Source of the DNA: Alphaproteobacteria bacterium Ga0077535
GTDB taxonomy: Bacteria > Pseudomonadota > Alphaproteobacteria > Caulobacterales > Aquidulcibacteraceae
Length of the DNA stretch: 64,000 bases
Direction of reading: 5' to 3'
Assembly: GCA_001464425.1 (NCBI GenBank)
Contig: LNEK01000006.1
Span: 62,001-126,000 of the forward strand
Part shown: one piece after another, positions 26,655-36,562 of the stretch
How the letters are laid out: each line of letters starts with the position of its first letter
Numbering within the stretch: the first letter of the stretch is position 1
Program-made: the position numbers and the translations under genes
The notes under the pieces: generated by a model
Database searches by the model: none
Told to the model about the DNA's origin: nothing
What the model saw: the letters and a program-made list of their open reading frames with translations, nothing else

Positions 26655-27722
26655 ATGAACGCTGTGGCAAAACCGAAAGGCAAAGAGGTCGCCGCCGCCG
26701 AGCCAGCTGTGCCGGTGCGCGTGGATACTTCGCGCTACAGCGGCGTCGAGAAGGCCGCCATTGTTCTTCTGTGTCTCGGCGATGAGGCCAAGAAGCTCTG
26801 GGAATTGCTCGACGAAGAAGAAATCAAAGAAATCTCGCAAGCGATGTCCTCGCTTGGGCTGGTGCACGCAGCCGTGGTCGAAGCGCTGGTGATGGAGTTC
26901 GTGCAGAAAATGTCGACGTCGGGCGCCATTATGGGCTCGGTCGAACAAACACAGCGCATGCTTGCGGCTTTCCTCCCGAAGGAGAAGGTCGACACGCTGA
27001 TGGAAGAAATCCGTGGGCCGGCCGGCAGAAACATTTGGGACAAGCTGGCGAACGTCAACGAAGCTGTGCTCGCGAGCTATTTGAAGAACGAATACCCGCA
27101 AACAGTCGCCGTCGTACTGGCGAAAGTGCGGCCCGAGCATGCCGCAAAGGTCCTGGCCGAACTGCCGGAAGATTTCGCCGCCGAGTGCGTGGTGCGCATG
27201 CTCGGCATGGAGCCGGTGCAGCGCGAAATTCTCGACAAGATCGAGACGACACTGCGCACCGAGTTCATGTCTAACCTCGCCCGCACGTCGAAGCGCGACA
27301 GCCACGAACTGATGGCGGAAATTTTCAACAATTTTGATCGCCAAACGGAATCGCGCTTCGTCACCGCGCTTGAAGAGAAGAGCCGCGACAGCGCCGACCG
27401 CATCCGCGCGCTGATGTTCGTGTTCGAAGACCTCGGCAAACTGGATTCAGGCGGCATCCAGACCCTGCTCCGCGCCGTCGACAAGAGCGATTTGGCGCTG
27501 GCGCTCAAGGGCGCCTCCGATGGGCTGCGTACGCTCTTCTTCACCAACATGTCCGAACGCGGCGGCAAGATCCTGAAGGAAGACATGGCGGGTATGGGTC
27601 CGGTTCGCCTCAAGGATGTGGACGCAGCGCAGACGCGCATGGTGGCCACAGCAAAAGACCTCGCTGCGCGCGGCGAGATCGTACTCGCGGACGGCAAAGC
27701 CGACGACGAGTTGATCTACTGA
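26655..27722 (+). CDS. fliG: Flagellar motor switch protein FliG
   Basis: A 355-residue C-ring protein with the three FliG domains. N-terminal [25 protein letters not shown], middle [28 protein letters not shown] with the EHPQ-type surface, and C-terminal charged torque helix ([29 protein letters not shown]). ATG 26655 chosen; GTG 26646 overlaps the fliF stop and is an alternative. Acts at the base of the MS-ring to generate torque and reverse rotation. Confidence 0.95.
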   Translation: MNAVAKPKGKEVAAAEPAVPVRVDTSRYSGVEKAAIVLLCLGDEAKKLWELLDEEEIKEISQAMSSLGLVHAAVVEALVMEFVQKMSTSGAIMGSVEQTQRMLAAFLPKEKVDTLMEEIRGPAGRNIWDKLANVNEAVLASYLKNEYPQTVAVVLAKVRPEHAAKVLAELPEDFAAECVVRMLGMEPVQREILDKIETTLRTEFMSNLARTSKRDSHELMAEIFNNFDRQTESRFVTALEEKSRDSADRIRALMFVFEDLGKLDSGGIQTLLRAVDKSDLALALKGASDGLRTLFFTNMSERGGKILKEDMAGMGPVRLKDVDAAQTRMVATAKDLAARGEIVLADGKADDELIY

Positions 27723-28330
27723 TGGCCAATATCCGCAGATACGCTTTCGATACCGAGTTCGCGCCGGACGGCGCGATCCTTCGCTCCTCCCCTACACGGC
27801 TGAGCCCGGACGAGATCGAAGCAGAACGGAAGGCCGCATACGCACGCGGCACGCAAGACGCAACGGCGAAGGCCGAACGCGAGGCGGCGGCTGCGTTGCA
27901 AGCTTTAGCCGACGCCGCCTCTGCGGTTCTAACGCGTCTCGATGCAGAAAGCCGCGCTATGCGCGAAGAAGCGGCGCGCGTCGCCATCGCAGCTGCGCGA
28001 AAAATCGCAGGCGCAGCGCTCGACGCGTTCGGCGAGGAGCGCGCAGTCGCGGCGATTGAGTCGGCGATGGACGCTCTGCGGCATCAACCGCGCCTGGTCG
28101 TGAAGCTTCCTCCCGATGCGGCCGAGCTTTTGAAGGCGCGTATCGAGCAAATGGTCGAGAGCCACGCGTACGCGAGCGCTGTGCTTGTGCGCGCAGAACC
28201 TAACCTGAAGAAGGGCGAGGTCGTGATCGATTGGTCCGACGGCGTCGTGTCCATGAAACCTGAAGATGCGGCCGCTCGCATCGATGCATTGGTCGAAGCG
28301 GCGCTCGTCGCTCCGGCCGCACAGTCTTGA
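27722..28330 (+). CDS. fliH: FliH/FlbE-type flagellar export ATPase regulator
   Basis: A 202-residue protein with a long Ala/Glu-rich coiled coil (about 35-100) and a C-terminal FliH/V-ATPase E-like domain (KKGEVVIDWSDGVVSMKPEDAAARIDALVEAAL). Start ATG shares a base with the fliG stop (TGATG). It holds FliI at the C-ring. Called flbE in Caulobacter. The weak N-terminal conservation is normal. Confidence 0.8.
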   Translation: MANIRRYAFDTEFAPDGAILRSSPTRLSPDEIEAERKAAYARGTQDATAKAEREAAAALQALADAASAVLTRLDAESRAMREEAARVAIAAARKIAGAALDAFGEERAVAAIESAMDALRHQPRLVVKLPPDAAELLKARIEQMVESHAYASAVLVRAEPNLKKGEVVIDWSDGVVSMKPEDAAARIDALVEAALVAPAAQS

Positions 28331-28340
28331 AGAGGCGCAC

Positions 28341-28667
28341 ATGTCCGATCTGAAGCTCGATGAATTCTCCCCCACGCCCACTGACGGGACGATTCAGTTC
28401 GACAATATCGAGCGCAGCGCCGCTGATCTCGCCGCTGTCTACGACGTGCCGGTGAACATCCAGGCCGTGCTCGGCCGCTCAAACATGGAAGTCGCCTCGT
28501 TACTGCGGCTCTCCAAGGGGTCGATCATCGAACTCGACCGCAAGGTCGGTGAGGCCATCGACATCTACGTCAACAATCGCTTGGTGGCCCGGGGCGAAGT
28601 CGTCGTCGTGGATGAACGACTTGGCGTGACCATGACGGAAATCATTAAGGACGGGGACGCTGCCTAA
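28341..28667 (+). CDS. fliN: Flagellar motor switch protein FliN
   Basis: A 108-residue protein whose last 75 residues are the SpoA/FliN domain: YDVPVNIQAVLGRSNMEVASLLRLSKGSIIELDRKVGEAIDIYVNNRLVARGEVVVVDERLGVTMTEI. It forms the lower C-ring and docks FliH. Placed 10 bases after fliH. Confidence 0.95.
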   Translation: MSDLKLDEFSPTPTDGTIQFDNIERSAADLAAVYDVPVNIQAVLGRSNMEVASLLRLSKGSIIELDRKVGEAIDIYVNNRLVARGEVVVVDERLGVTMTEIIKDGDAA

Positions 28668-28688
28668 GGCGGCGCGAGGAGTACGAAT

Positions 28689-30038
28689 ATGCGTCTCTTG
28701 ATCGTCGGCACACTCGGAGGACAAATCTCCGCCGCCACGAAGATCGCGATGGAGCACGGCGCCAAGGTGGCGCACGTGGACACAATCGAACAGGCGACGA
28801 TCGCCTTGCGCGCGCGCGGCGCCGATCTGCTCATGGTCGATGCACGGCTCGACATTGAAGCACTGATCGCGGCGAACGAAGCGGAACGGATCATCGTGCC
28901 GGTTGTTGCGGCGGGTGTCGGCATCGATCCGATGGCGGCGGCGCGCGCGATCCGCCAAGGCGCACGCGAATATATCTCGTTGCCACCCGATCCGGAATTG
29001 ATCGCCGCCGTGCTGGCCGCGGTATGCGACGACGAACGCCCGCTTATCGTGGCCGATCCTGCGATGAAGCAGGTTCTCGCGCTAGCGGATCAGATCGCGG
29101 GCTCCGACGCGTCGATCATGATCACCGGCGAAAGCGGCGTCGGCAAGGAAGTGCTGGCCCGCTACGTGCACAAGAAGTCCAAGCGCAAAGACAAGCCATT
29201 CATCGCCGTCAATTGCGCTGCGATCCCTGAGCATCTGCTTGAGAGCGAATTGTTTGGGCACGAGAAGGGCGCCTTCACCGGCGCCATCGCGCGCCGCATC
29301 GGCAAATTCGAAGAAGCCGACGGCGGCACGCTGCTGCTGGACGAAATCTCGGAAATGGATTTGCGGCTGCAGTCCAAACTGCTTCGCGCGCTGCAGGAGC
29401 GCGTGATCGATCGCGTCGGCGGCAGCAAGCCGGTGCCTGTGAACATTCGCATCCTGGCGACGTCGAACCGCGATCTCACGCAATCCGTGCGCGCCGGCGA
29501 GTTCCGCGAAGACTTGCTCTACCGCCTCAATGTCGTGAACCTGCGCATCCCGCCGCTGCGCGAGCGCAAGGACGATCTTGCGGCGCTTTCGGCGTTTTTC
29601 ATCGACAAATATGCGCGCGCCAATGGCCGCCCTGCCCGGCGGCTTTCGGAAGCTGGGTTGCAGCAAGTTCTAGCGCACACTTGGCCGGGCAATGTGCGTG
29701 AGCTTGAAAACGCCATGCACCGCGCTATCCTGCTCACCAACAGCGAAGCGGTTGGCGCCGAGGCGATCCGCGCGCCAGACGGCGCACCAGTCGGCAAACG
29801 CGACGCCACTGGTGAAGCGATAGAAGCGGCGCAAGTTGCGGCACGCAATCTCGTTGGCCGCACTGTCGCGGAAGTTGAGCAGGATCTGATCCTGGAAACG
29901 CTGACGCACTGCCTCGGCAATCGCACACACGCCGCGCACATACTCGGCATTTCGATCCGCACGCTGCGCAACAAACTAAAACTCTACGGCGATGAAGGCG
30001 TGCGCATCCCGCCGCCACCGACAGGACAGGCGGCCTAA
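28689..30038 (+). CDS. flbD: FlbD, sigma-54-dependent flagellar activator
   Basis: A 449-residue NtrC-family protein. Residues 1-115 are a degenerate receiver (it opens LLIVGTLGG, lacking the acidic pair), as in FlbD. The AAA+ domain has Walker A GESGVGKE, the sigma-54-contact loop GAFTGA, and the R-finger region; a Fis-type helix-turn-helix ends the protein (GNRTHAAHILGISIRTLRNKL). It should activate the sigma-54 promoters at 20713-20727 and 20839-20853 by binding the palindrome between them. In Caulobacter its activity is set by FliX, which is not in this window. Confidence 0.93.
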   Translation: MRLLIVGTLGGQISAATKIAMEHGAKVAHVDTIEQATIALRARGADLLMVDARLDIEALIAANEAERIIVPVVAAGVGIDPMAAARAIRQGAREYISLPPDPELIAAVLAAVCDDERPLIVADPAMKQVLALADQIAGSDASIMITGESGVGKEVLARYVHKKSKRKDKPFIAVNCAAIPEHLLESELFGHEKGAFTGAIARRIGKFEEADGGTLLLDEISEMDLRLQSKLLRALQERVIDRVGGSKPVPVNIRILATSNRDLTQSVRAGEFREDLLYRLNVVNLRIPPLRERKDDLAALSAFFIDKYARANGRPARRLSEAGLQQVLAHTWPGNVRELENAMHRAILLTNSEAVGAEAIRAPDGAPVGKRDATGEAIEAAQVAARNLVGRTVAEVEQDLILETLTHCLGNRTHAAHILGISIRTLRNKLKLYGDEGVRIPPPPTGQAA

Positions 30039-30043
30039 GCTAA

Positions 30044-32134
30044 ATGACCGACGCCGCACAGCCGCGAGGCAACGATCTTTCCTTCAGCGTGCTGCGTGGC
30101 TTTGTCATGCGCGGCGAGATTGCGCTCGCAGCCGGCGTGCTCGGCATTCTGGCGATCATGCTGGTGCCGCTGCCGCCGATCTTGCTCGACTTTCTGCTGG
30201 CGATCTCGATCATCTTCTCGATCCTGGTGCTGATGACAGCGCTGATGATCAAGAAGCCGCTTGAGTTCACGGCGTTTCCTACGGTGCTGTTGCTGGCGAC
30301 GCTGATGCGGCTTGCGCTGAACATCGCCACCACGCGGCTTATTCTTTCGAACGGGCAATCGGGCGAACACGCGGCTGGCGAGGTGATCGCCGCATTCGCG
30401 AATTTCGTCATGGGCGGCGAATTCGTAATCGGCGTCATCGTGTTTGCGATTCTCGTGATCGTGAACTTCGTCGTTATCACCAAGGGTTCAACGCGTATCG
30501 CCGAAGTCGCGGCGCGATTCACTTTGGACGCCATGCCTGGCAAGCAGATGGCGGTGGACGCCGACCTCTCCTCCGGCCTTATCAACGAGCAGCAAGCACG
30601 CGAGCGCCGCAAAGCTCTGGAGGACGAAAGCTCGTTCTTCGGGGCCATGGACGGCGCCTCGAAGTTCGTGCGCGGCGACGCCATCGCCGGTCTGCTCATC
30701 GTATTCATCAACATCATCGGCGGCATCATCATTGGCGTCATGTCGCACGGCATGGATTTCGCCGAAGCGGGACGCACTTACACGCTGCTCACCGTCGGCG
30801 ACGGCCTCGTCACCCAGATCCCTGCGCTGATCGTGTCAGTCGCCGCTGGCCTGTTGGTGACCAAAGCCGGCATTGACGGCGCAGCTGACAAAGCTTTTGC
30901 AAAACAGCTTGCCTCCTACCCCGTCGCGCTCGGCGTTGTCGCTGCGTGCGCATTCGGCGTGGGTTTGCTGCCGGGGATGCCGATCATTCCGTTCTGGGTT
31001 CTGGCGTTTGCGGCGGGCTTGCTGGCTTGGAATCTCCGCCAGGCGAACCAAGCCACGAAAGCACTTGCCGAGGCCGAGCCGCCGCCAGCGGCGCCGGTTG
31101 AGGAAACGCCAGCCGCGTCATTGGCGATGGACGATGTGCGCATTGAGCTCGGGTTTGCGTTGCTGCCGCTGATCAATGACGTGCAGGGCCGACGCCTTAC
31201 TGATCAGATCAAGGCGCTGCGCAAAACGCTCGCGCAGGAATACGGCTTCGTGATGCCGAGCGTGCGCATTCTCGACAATGTGCAGATGGGCGCCGATGCG
31301 TACGCCATCCGCATTCGGGAAATGGACGCGGGCGATGGCAGACTGAAGATGGGCGCGCTGCTGGCGATGGACCCGACTGGCACGGGCATTTCCATCCCTG
31401 GCGAAGCCGTGAAAGAGCCGGCCTTCGGCCTCGACGCCAAGTGGATCGATGAGCGCGCGCGCGAAGAAGCGAGCTTCCGCGGTTACACTGTCGTTGACCC
31501 CGCCACCGTGTTGGCGACGCACCTCACCGAAGTGATCAAGGAATATATGAGCGAGCTTTTGACGTTCGCGGAAGTCAAGAAGCTGATCAAGGACCTGCCG
31601 AAAGACACGCAGACGCTGCTCGACGATGTCGCGCCTTCGCATATCTCATGGTCGGGCGTTCAGCGCATTCTGCAAAACCTGCTGAAAGAGCGCGTCTCGA
31701 TCCGCGATCTTGGCGCGATCATCGAAGCAATCGCCGAAGCTGCGCCAGCGATGCATGATCTGGTGCTGATCACTGAACACGTACGCGCGCGCCTGGCGCG
31801 GCAGATTTGCTATCAGCACCGCAATCCGGATGGCTCACTACCGATCGTGACCTTGTCACCGACCTGGGAGCAGACGTTCAACGAAAGTGTCATCGGCGAA
31901 GGCCAGAATCGCCAGTTGGCGCTGCCGCCGTCGAAGCTGCACGAGTTCGTCGCGGATGTGCGGGGCGCCTTCGAAAAGGCCGCGCGGGCCGGCGAGACGC
32001 CGGTGCTGCTGACCTCCCCCAGCATCCGTCCGTTCGTGCGCTCGCTGATCGAACGCTTCCGCCCGTCGACCGCCGTGCTTGGTCAAGGCGAAGTTCACGC
32101 AAAGGTCAGGTTGAAGGCGATGGGGCAAGTCTGA
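30044..32134 (+). CDS. flhA: Flagellar export gate protein FlhA
   Basis: A 696-residue FHIPEP-family protein of normal length. About 330 N-terminal residues hold eight transmembrane segments, with the family cytoplasmic loop (RIAEVAARFTLDAMPGKQMAVDADLSSGLI). The C-terminal half is the cytosolic nonameric ring (EYGFVMPSVRILDNVQM…, VDPATVLATHLTEVIKEY). It selects and energises export substrates. It starts 5 bases after flbD, so is in the same transcript. Confidence 0.96.
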   Translation: MTDAAQPRGNDLSFSVLRGFVMRGEIALAAGVLGILAIMLVPLPPILLDFLLAISIIFSILVLMTALMIKKPLEFTAFPTVLLLATLMRLALNIATTRLILSNGQSGEHAAGEVIAAFANFVMGGEFVIGVIVFAILVIVNFVVITKGSTRIAEVAARFTLDAMPGKQMAVDADLSSGLINEQQARERRKALEDESSFFGAMDGASKFVRGDAIAGLLIVFINIIGGIIIGVMSHGMDFAEAGRTYTLLTVGDGLVTQIPALIVSVAAGLLVTKAGIDGAADKAFAKQLASYPVALGVVAACAFGVGLLPGMPIIPFWVLAFAAGLLAWNLRQANQATKALAEAEPPPAAPVEETPAASLAMDDVRIELGFALLPLINDVQGRRLTDQIKALRKTLAQEYGFVMPSVRILDNVQMGADAYAIRIREMDAGDGRLKMGALLAMDPTGTGISIPGEAVKEPAFGLDAKWIDERAREEASFRGYTVVDPATVLATHLTEVIKEYMSELLTFAEVKKLIKDLPKDTQTLLDDVAPSHISWSGVQRILQNLLKERVSIRDLGAIIEAIAEAAPAMHDLVLITEHVRARLARQICYQHRNPDGSLPIVTLSPTWEQTFNESVIGEGQNRQLALPPSKLHEFVADVRGAFEKAARAGETPVLLTSPSIRPFVRSLIERFRPSTAVLGQGEVHAKVRLKAMGQV

Positions 32135-32215
32135 GCACTGCAATTTATCGGTCATTAACCATAACAAGTCCTCGCCGCTAACGCGTCCGCAAGTTCTGCA
32201 GGGCATAACGTGACT

Positions 32216-33022
32216 ATGTCAGGCGCAAACGTCGCCATTACCGAGAGCCAGCTGCCGCGTACGCGCGCGGCGCCGATCTTTGCCGTTGCCTCAGGCAAGG
32301 GCGGAGTCGGCAAAACTTGGCTCTCCACGATGCTCTCAATCGCCTTTGCGCGCGCCGGTCAACGATCGCTGCTCGTGGATTGCGACCTCGGGCTTGCTAA
32401 CGTTGACGTGCAGCTGGGCGTACGCCCCACGGCGGATGTGCACTCAGTCGTTCGCGGCTTTCTCGAGCTGGATTCGGCTGTCACGCCGGTGATGGGCGGG
32501 CCGGGCCGCAATGGCGGCTTCGACCTGATCGCAGGCCATTCAGGCTCCGGCGCCTTGGGCGCGGTGAAGCTTGAAGAAGTCGGGCGCATCTGCACCGGGC
32601 TTACCAAGCTTACGCCGCACTATGACCGCGTGATCCTCGATCTCGCCGCCGGCATCGATCCCACTGTGCTGCGCTTCGCGCGCGCGGCCGATAAATTGAT
32701 CCTCGTCACCACGGAAGAGCCCACTGCCCTCACCGACGCGTACGCCGTGGTGAAGCTGCTGCGCCTGCAAGGCACGCAAGTTGTGCCATGGGTGATCGTG
32801 AATATGTCCGAGAACCGGGTCAAAGGCCGCAAGGTGTTCGATCAGTTCTCGCTCGCGTGTAACGAATATCTCGGCTTCAAGCCGAAGTTCGCCGGCGCCA
32901 TCACCCGCGATCCGCGCGTACCGGATTCGATCCGCGCGCAAACCCCGCTGCCGATCCGCCATCCGCAGAGCCAAGCGTACGAAGACGTGATCCGGATCGT
33001 CGAGACGCTGAACGCGAACTAG
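32216..33022 (+). CDS. FlhG/MinD-like ParA-family ATPase
   Basis: A 268-residue P-loop ATPase with deviant Walker A KGGVGKT (28-34), switch-type DCDLGLANVDVQLG and DLAAGIDPTVL, and the VNM…G(R/K) segment of MinD/FlhG. FlhG homologues set flagellar number or placement with the GTPase FlhF, but no flhF is next to it. GTG 32210 is an alternative start. A half CtrA-type site (TTAACCAT, about 32155) lies upstream. Confidence 0.75.
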   Translation: MSGANVAITESQLPRTRAAPIFAVASGKGGVGKTWLSTMLSIAFARAGQRSLLVDCDLGLANVDVQLGVRPTADVHSVVRGFLELDSAVTPVMGGPGRNGGFDLIAGHSGSGALGAVKLEEVGRICTGLTKLTPHYDRVILDLAAGIDPTVLRFARAADKLILVTTEEPTALTDAYAVVKLLRLQGTQVVPWVIVNMSENRVKGRKVFDQFSLACNEYLGFKPKFAGAITRDPRVPDSIRAQTPLPIRHPQSQAYEDVIRIVETLNAN

Positions 33023-33057
33023 CTTGCGTCTACATCGCCTCTACCTAAGTTGCGTCC

Positions 33058-33444
33058 ATGCGAAGAACGATCAGCGCCTTCATAACGACGTTGCTGTTGT
33101 TGGGCTGCGCCACCACCGGCCCCCAACTCCCAGAGCATAAGGTCGTAGTGGGCCGTGTTATTTCATCGGAAGAATTCACCGCATTTATACCGGGTGGCAT
33201 GGATGTCACCGAGGTGCCATGGGGACGCCTCTACACGTTTGCACCACTGTCGACACCGACCGAACACATCACGTTCAGAGGCGATTACAATTGCCCTGGC
33301 TCAGAAGGCGGTGAGCAAATCTACCTCGTCCTGCTTGATCAGGATACTTCGCTAAACTACGGGCGAGGCGAACAATTCCTCGCAGTCGTCGGATGTACGC
33401 CAGTTGATGAGGCGAGATCTGCTGGATTACAGCATATCCGCTAG
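33058..33444 (+). CDS. Putative lipoprotein, unknown function
   Basis: A 128-residue protein with a lipoprotein signal (TLLLLGC, lipobox LLGC at about 16-19). The mature part has two Cys residues that could form a disulfide (YNCPG and VVGCTP) and a beta-rich look. GC content is lower than the flagellar genes around it, suggesting insertion. Stop overlaps the convergent fliJ stop. Confidence 0.6.
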   Translation: MRRTISAFITTLLLLGCATTGPQLPEHKVVVGRVISSEEFTAFIPGGMDVTEVPWGRLYTFAPLSTPTEHITFRGDYNCPGSEGGEQIYLVLLDQDTSLNYGRGEQFLAVVGCTPVDEARSAGLQHIR

Positions 33445-33860
33445 CTGCGCAGCTGGCGCGCCGCGCGCATCGTTGCGAAATCGTCGAGCTCCGCTCTCTC
33501 GCGCTTTTCGCGCTTCACCTTCTCGCGTTGCTCTTCAAGCTCAATCAGCCGCTCGAACTTGCGCGCTTCAACGTGCGCTTCGGTAATCAAGGTGCGTAGT
33601 CGCTCGATCTCCTGATTGATCAGCATCCGCTCCGCTTCCAGCGCTTTTCGCACCTGCAAGGCCGCGACCGCATAGCCGCCATAGGCGCGCGCTGATTCAT
33701 AGTCGCGCTGCGCCAATTGCTGCTCAGCCCGAATGGTTTGCTCGTGCCCGTGCATGCGCTGGACGACATTGGCCTCCTTGGTCACCTGGTCAGCCAGCGC
33801 GCGGCGCAGCGTTTCCAGATCGCGCTCGGCGAGCTTCAACAGCGTACGAAAAGCTTTCAT
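33441..33860 (-). CDS. fliJ: Flagellar export chaperone FliJ
   Basis: A 139-residue protein that is essentially one antiparallel coiled coil, charged throughout ([20 protein letters not shown]… [24 protein letters not shown]). FliJ sits in the FliI ring like a rotor stalk. The ATG overlaps the fliI stop by 4 bases. The family is poorly conserved; context with fliI supports the call. Confidence 0.85.
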   Translation of the reverse strand: MKAFRTLLKLAERDLETLRRALADQVTKEANVVQRMHGHEQTIRAEQQLAQRDYESARAYGGYAVAALQVRKALEAERMLINQEIERLRTLITEAHVEARKFERLIELEEQREKVKREKRERAELDDFATMRAARQLRS

Positions 33861-35197
33861 TGAAGCGCCTCAGCGAGCATGGCGAAACCCTCTTTGAGTG
33901 GCGTGTGGTCATCGCGTGATTGAGTGAGATACGCTTCCAAAGCCGGCCGCACGCGCACGGCTTCATCCACCTGCGGATCCGCGCCGGCTTTATAAGCGCC
34001 GATGCGGATCAGCTCTTCCATTTCAGCGTAGAGGCTCAGCGCCTCGCGCGCCTTGCCGACGAGAACGTTTTCATCGGGCGTATGACACATCGGCATCAGG
34101 CGCGAGATCGACTTCAGCACGTTGATCGCGGGATAGCGCCCGCGTTCGGCGATAGCGCGCTCCATGACGATGTGGCCGTCGAGGATGCCGCGCACCGCGT
34201 CTGCGATCGGCTCGTTATGATCGTCGCCGTCGACGAGCACGGTGAAGAGCGCGGTGATCGAGCCGGGCTGACCCTCATGGCCAGGCCCGGCGCGTTCGAG
34301 CAGCTTCGGCAGCTCGGCGAATACGGACGGCGTGTAGCCCTTGGTGGTCGGCGGCTCGCCGACACTCAAACCGATCTCGCGCTGCGCCATCGCAAAGCGG
34401 GTGACGGAATCGACCAGCAACAGAACATCGAGCCCCTCGTCACGGAAGTGCTCCGCCACCGCGCATGCCATGTGCGGCGCGAGCCGGCGGCGGGCCGCAG
34501 TTTCATCGGAGGTGGCGACAACGACAACCGAGCGGCGGCGGCCCTCCTCGCCCAGCGTGTCTTCGATGAATTCTTTCACCTCGCGGCCGCGCTCGCCAAC
34601 CAAGCCGATGACGATGACATCGGCATCGGCGCCGCGCGCCAGCATCGACATCAGAACCGACTTGCCGACACCGGAGCCGGCGAACACACCCATGCGTTGC
34701 CCCCGGCAAATCGCGGCGAAGGCGTTGATAGCGCGCACGCCGACATCGAGCCGGCCGCCGACGCGTGAGCGATCGTGTGCTGAGGGCGGCGGGCCGCGCA
34801 CTAAACGCGGCTTTTGCCCATGGGGTAGCGGTCCCTCGCCATCGACAGGGTTCCCGAAGCAATCGATCACACGGCCAAGCCAGGCGCGCGAGGGCCGCGC
34901 CAGCGCCGCCTCGCCTTCCAGATGGACTCGCGCGCCAGGCCGCATCGCTTCAATAGGATCGTACGGCGCCACCAGCGCGCGATCGCCGCGGAAGCCGACG
35001 ATCTCGCCACGCGCGATGCGCGCGCCCTCTACCGTCACGCGCGCGCCGAGCGCCAACGCTTCAACGGGTCCGCTCACTTCGATCAGCGCGCCTGACAAGC
35101 CGGTAACACGCCCCTCAAAGCGGCGCGGATCGAGCGCGTCGATCTCGTTAGCTAGTCTTGAGAGAAAGGATGGCATCGCGCTCGCGAGTTCTTCCAC
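33857..35197 (-). CDS. fliI: Flagellum-specific export ATPase FliI
   Basis: A 446-residue F1-beta-like ATPase. Walker A is [13 protein letters not shown]; the [52 protein letters not shown] and [18 protein letters not shown] blocks are diagnostic. It unfolds and delivers export substrates. The long frame starts at GTG 35197; ATG 35176 (MPSFLSRL) is an equally plausible start. Confidence 0.95.
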   Translation of the reverse strand: MEELASAMPSFLSRLANEIDALDPRRFEGRVTGLSGALIEVSGPVEALALGARVTVEGARIARGEIVGFRGDRALVAPYDPIEAMRPGARVHLEGEAALARPSRAWLGRVIDCFGNPVDGEGPLPHGQKPRLVRGPPPSAHDRSRVGGRLDVGVRAINAFAAICRGQRMGVFAGSGVGKSVLMSMLARGADADVIVIGLVGERGREVKEFIEDTLGEEGRRRSVVVVATSDETAARRRLAPHMACAVAEHFRDEGLDVLLLVDSVTRFAMAQREIGLSVGEPPTTKGYTPSVFAELPKLLERAGPGHEGQPGSITALFTVLVDGDDHNEPIADAVRGILDGHIVMERAIAERGRYPAINVLKSISRLMPMCHTPDENVLVGKAREALSLYAEMEELIRIGAYKAGADPQVDEAVRVRPALEAYLTQSRDDHTPLKEGFAMLAEALQ

Positions 35198-35500
35198 AAA
35201 TTCATCAGCGAGTATGGTGAATCAAAACCTAACGCTTTGCGTTGGTTTGCACGGTTCATTGGTTGGCCGATTCAAAATCAACAGCTAGCGGCGCCGACAT
35301 AGGCCGCATCTAGAGCTTGCCACGTGAATCGAATTCCGATTCACACGTCTTAACGAAGCTGATGAAGGGCGGGTCAACGCAAATTTGGCAATCGCGCAGG
35401 TAATAATTCTTACCGGCGTTAACCTGTTGGTTACGCGGAATGTGATTATGATTCTGTGGATTAAGGTTGCCGAGGCGTTGCGCCGATCGGGGAGCATTCA
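35198..35500. other. fliI-ctrA divergent region (ctrA promoter region)
   Basis: About 300 bases without a gene. It contains three GANTC sites (35326-35330, 35338-35342, 35450-35454), the palindrome at 35324-35344, and CtrA-like half-sites TTAAC at 35350 and TTAACC at 35419 followed by GGTTAC. In Caulobacter ctrA has CcrM-sensitive and autoregulated promoters, and this arrangement looks similar. Confidence 0.6.
35324..35344. promoter_or_regulatory. Palindrome with two GANTC methylation sites before ctrA
   Basis: GTGAATCG and CGATTCAC form a perfect 8-bp inverted repeat around AATTC. Each arm contains one GANTC (CcrM) site. This gives a symmetric operator whose methylation state would change on replication. 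Confidence 0.6.
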
Positions 35501-36223
35501 ATGCGAGTCTTGTTGATCGAAGACGATAGCGCAACAGCGCAGGGTATCGAACTGATGTTGAAGTCCGAGGGCTTCAATATCTACTCGACCGACCTTGGCG
35601 AGGAAGGCATCGATCTCGGTAAGCTCTACGATTACGATATCATCGTACTCGACCTGACTCTGCCGGACATGCACGGCTATGACGTGCTGAAGCAGCTCCG
35701 GGTGGCGCGGGTGAACACCCCCATCCTGATCCTTTCGGGCACCGCAGACATCGACACAAAGGTCCGCGGCCTTGGCTACGGCGCCGACGATTACATGACC
35801 AAGCCCTTCAACAAGGACGAACTGATCGCGCGGATCAACGCGATCGTCCGCCGCTCGAAGGGCCACGCTCATTCCGTCATCAGAACGGGCGACATCGTCG
35901 TCAACCTCGATGCGAAGACGACCGAGGCCAACGGCCAGCGCATCCACCTGACGGGCAAAGAATACCAAATGCTGGAGCTGCTCTCGCTCCGCAAAGGCAC
36001 GACGCTGACCAAAGAGATGTTCTTGAACCATCTCTATGGCGGCATGGACGAGCCGGAATTGAAGATCATCGACGTGTTCATCTGCAAGCTGCGCAAGAAG
36101 CTGGCGGCTGCCACCGGCGGCGAACATTACATCGAGACGGTCTGGGGCCGTGGCTACGTGCTGCGCGATCCGCAGGAAGCTGGCGCGACCGCGACGGTTT
36201 CGACCGGCGTGGCAGCGGCCTAA
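35501..36223 (+). CDS. ctrA: Cell-cycle response regulator CtrA
   Basis: A 240-residue OmpR-type regulator nearly identical in text to Caulobacter Ctr[15 protein letters not shown] opening, phospho-acceptor Asp51, and the fully conserved [25 protein letters not shown] winged helix. It ends in Ala-Ala-Ala, matching the C-terminal signal used for ClpXP destruction. It governs flagellum, division and replication genes; SciP (24511) is its partner and fliF (25030) a likely target. Confidence 0.98.
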   Translation: MRVLLIEDDSATAQGIELMLKSEGFNIYSTDLGEEGIDLGKLYDYDIIVLDLTLPDMHGYDVLKQLRVARVNTPILILSGTADIDTKVRGLGYGADDYMTKPFNKDELIARINAIVRRSKGHAHSVIRTGDIVVNLDAKTTEANGQRIHLTGKEYQMLELLSLRKGTTLTKEMFLNHLYGGMDEPELKIIDVFICKLRKKLAAATGGEHYIETVWGRGYVLRDPQEAGATATVSTGVAAA

Positions 36224-36225
36224 AA

Positions 36226-36459
36226 ATGGATCGCGTCCGGCTGCATCAGCTCCGCACAGCAAAAGCGGAAATGGCTGAGTGCAAGAAGCTGGAACGGCAG
36301 TTCATTTCCGGAGTGCGTGTGTTGTCTGGTTGGGGAAGCCAAATGGTCGACACTACCGACGCAACTCTGAAGCAGATCCGTGGCCGTCGAGCCTGGGCAA
36401 TTAGACGGGCTCGCGTGGCCATCCGTGGGCTTAACGATCTCCGGGTCGCAGCGGCCTAA
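36226..36459 (+). CDS. Possible small basic protein after ctrA
   Basis: A 77-residue Arg/Lys-rich frame starting 2 bases past the ctrA stop. No clear Shine-Dalgarno and no family recognised. It could be a real coupled small gene or the 3' UTR of ctrA. Confidence 0.3.
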   Translation: MDRVRLHQLRTAKAEMAECKKLERQFISGVRVLSGWGSQMVDTTDATLKQIRGRRAWAIRRARVAIRGLNDLRVAAA

Positions 36460-36562
36460 ACTAAAACCGTATTTCTCTGTTAGAGGGCGGGTCGCTGCAC
36501 GCGGCTCGCCCTTTGCGTATCCTGCGCGCGGTCGAACGCGAACGGAGGGATGCGCATTCACC

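Noticed and set aside
34341-35288. 315-residue plus-strand frame across fliI
   Set aside because: It is the antisense shadow of fliI, Ser/Arg/Pro-rich with no start context; fliI itself is certain.
35419-35434. Full CtrA box in the ctrA promoter
   Set aside because: TTAACC…GGTTAC has an 8-base rather than 7-base gap and an imperfect second half; noted only as half-sites.
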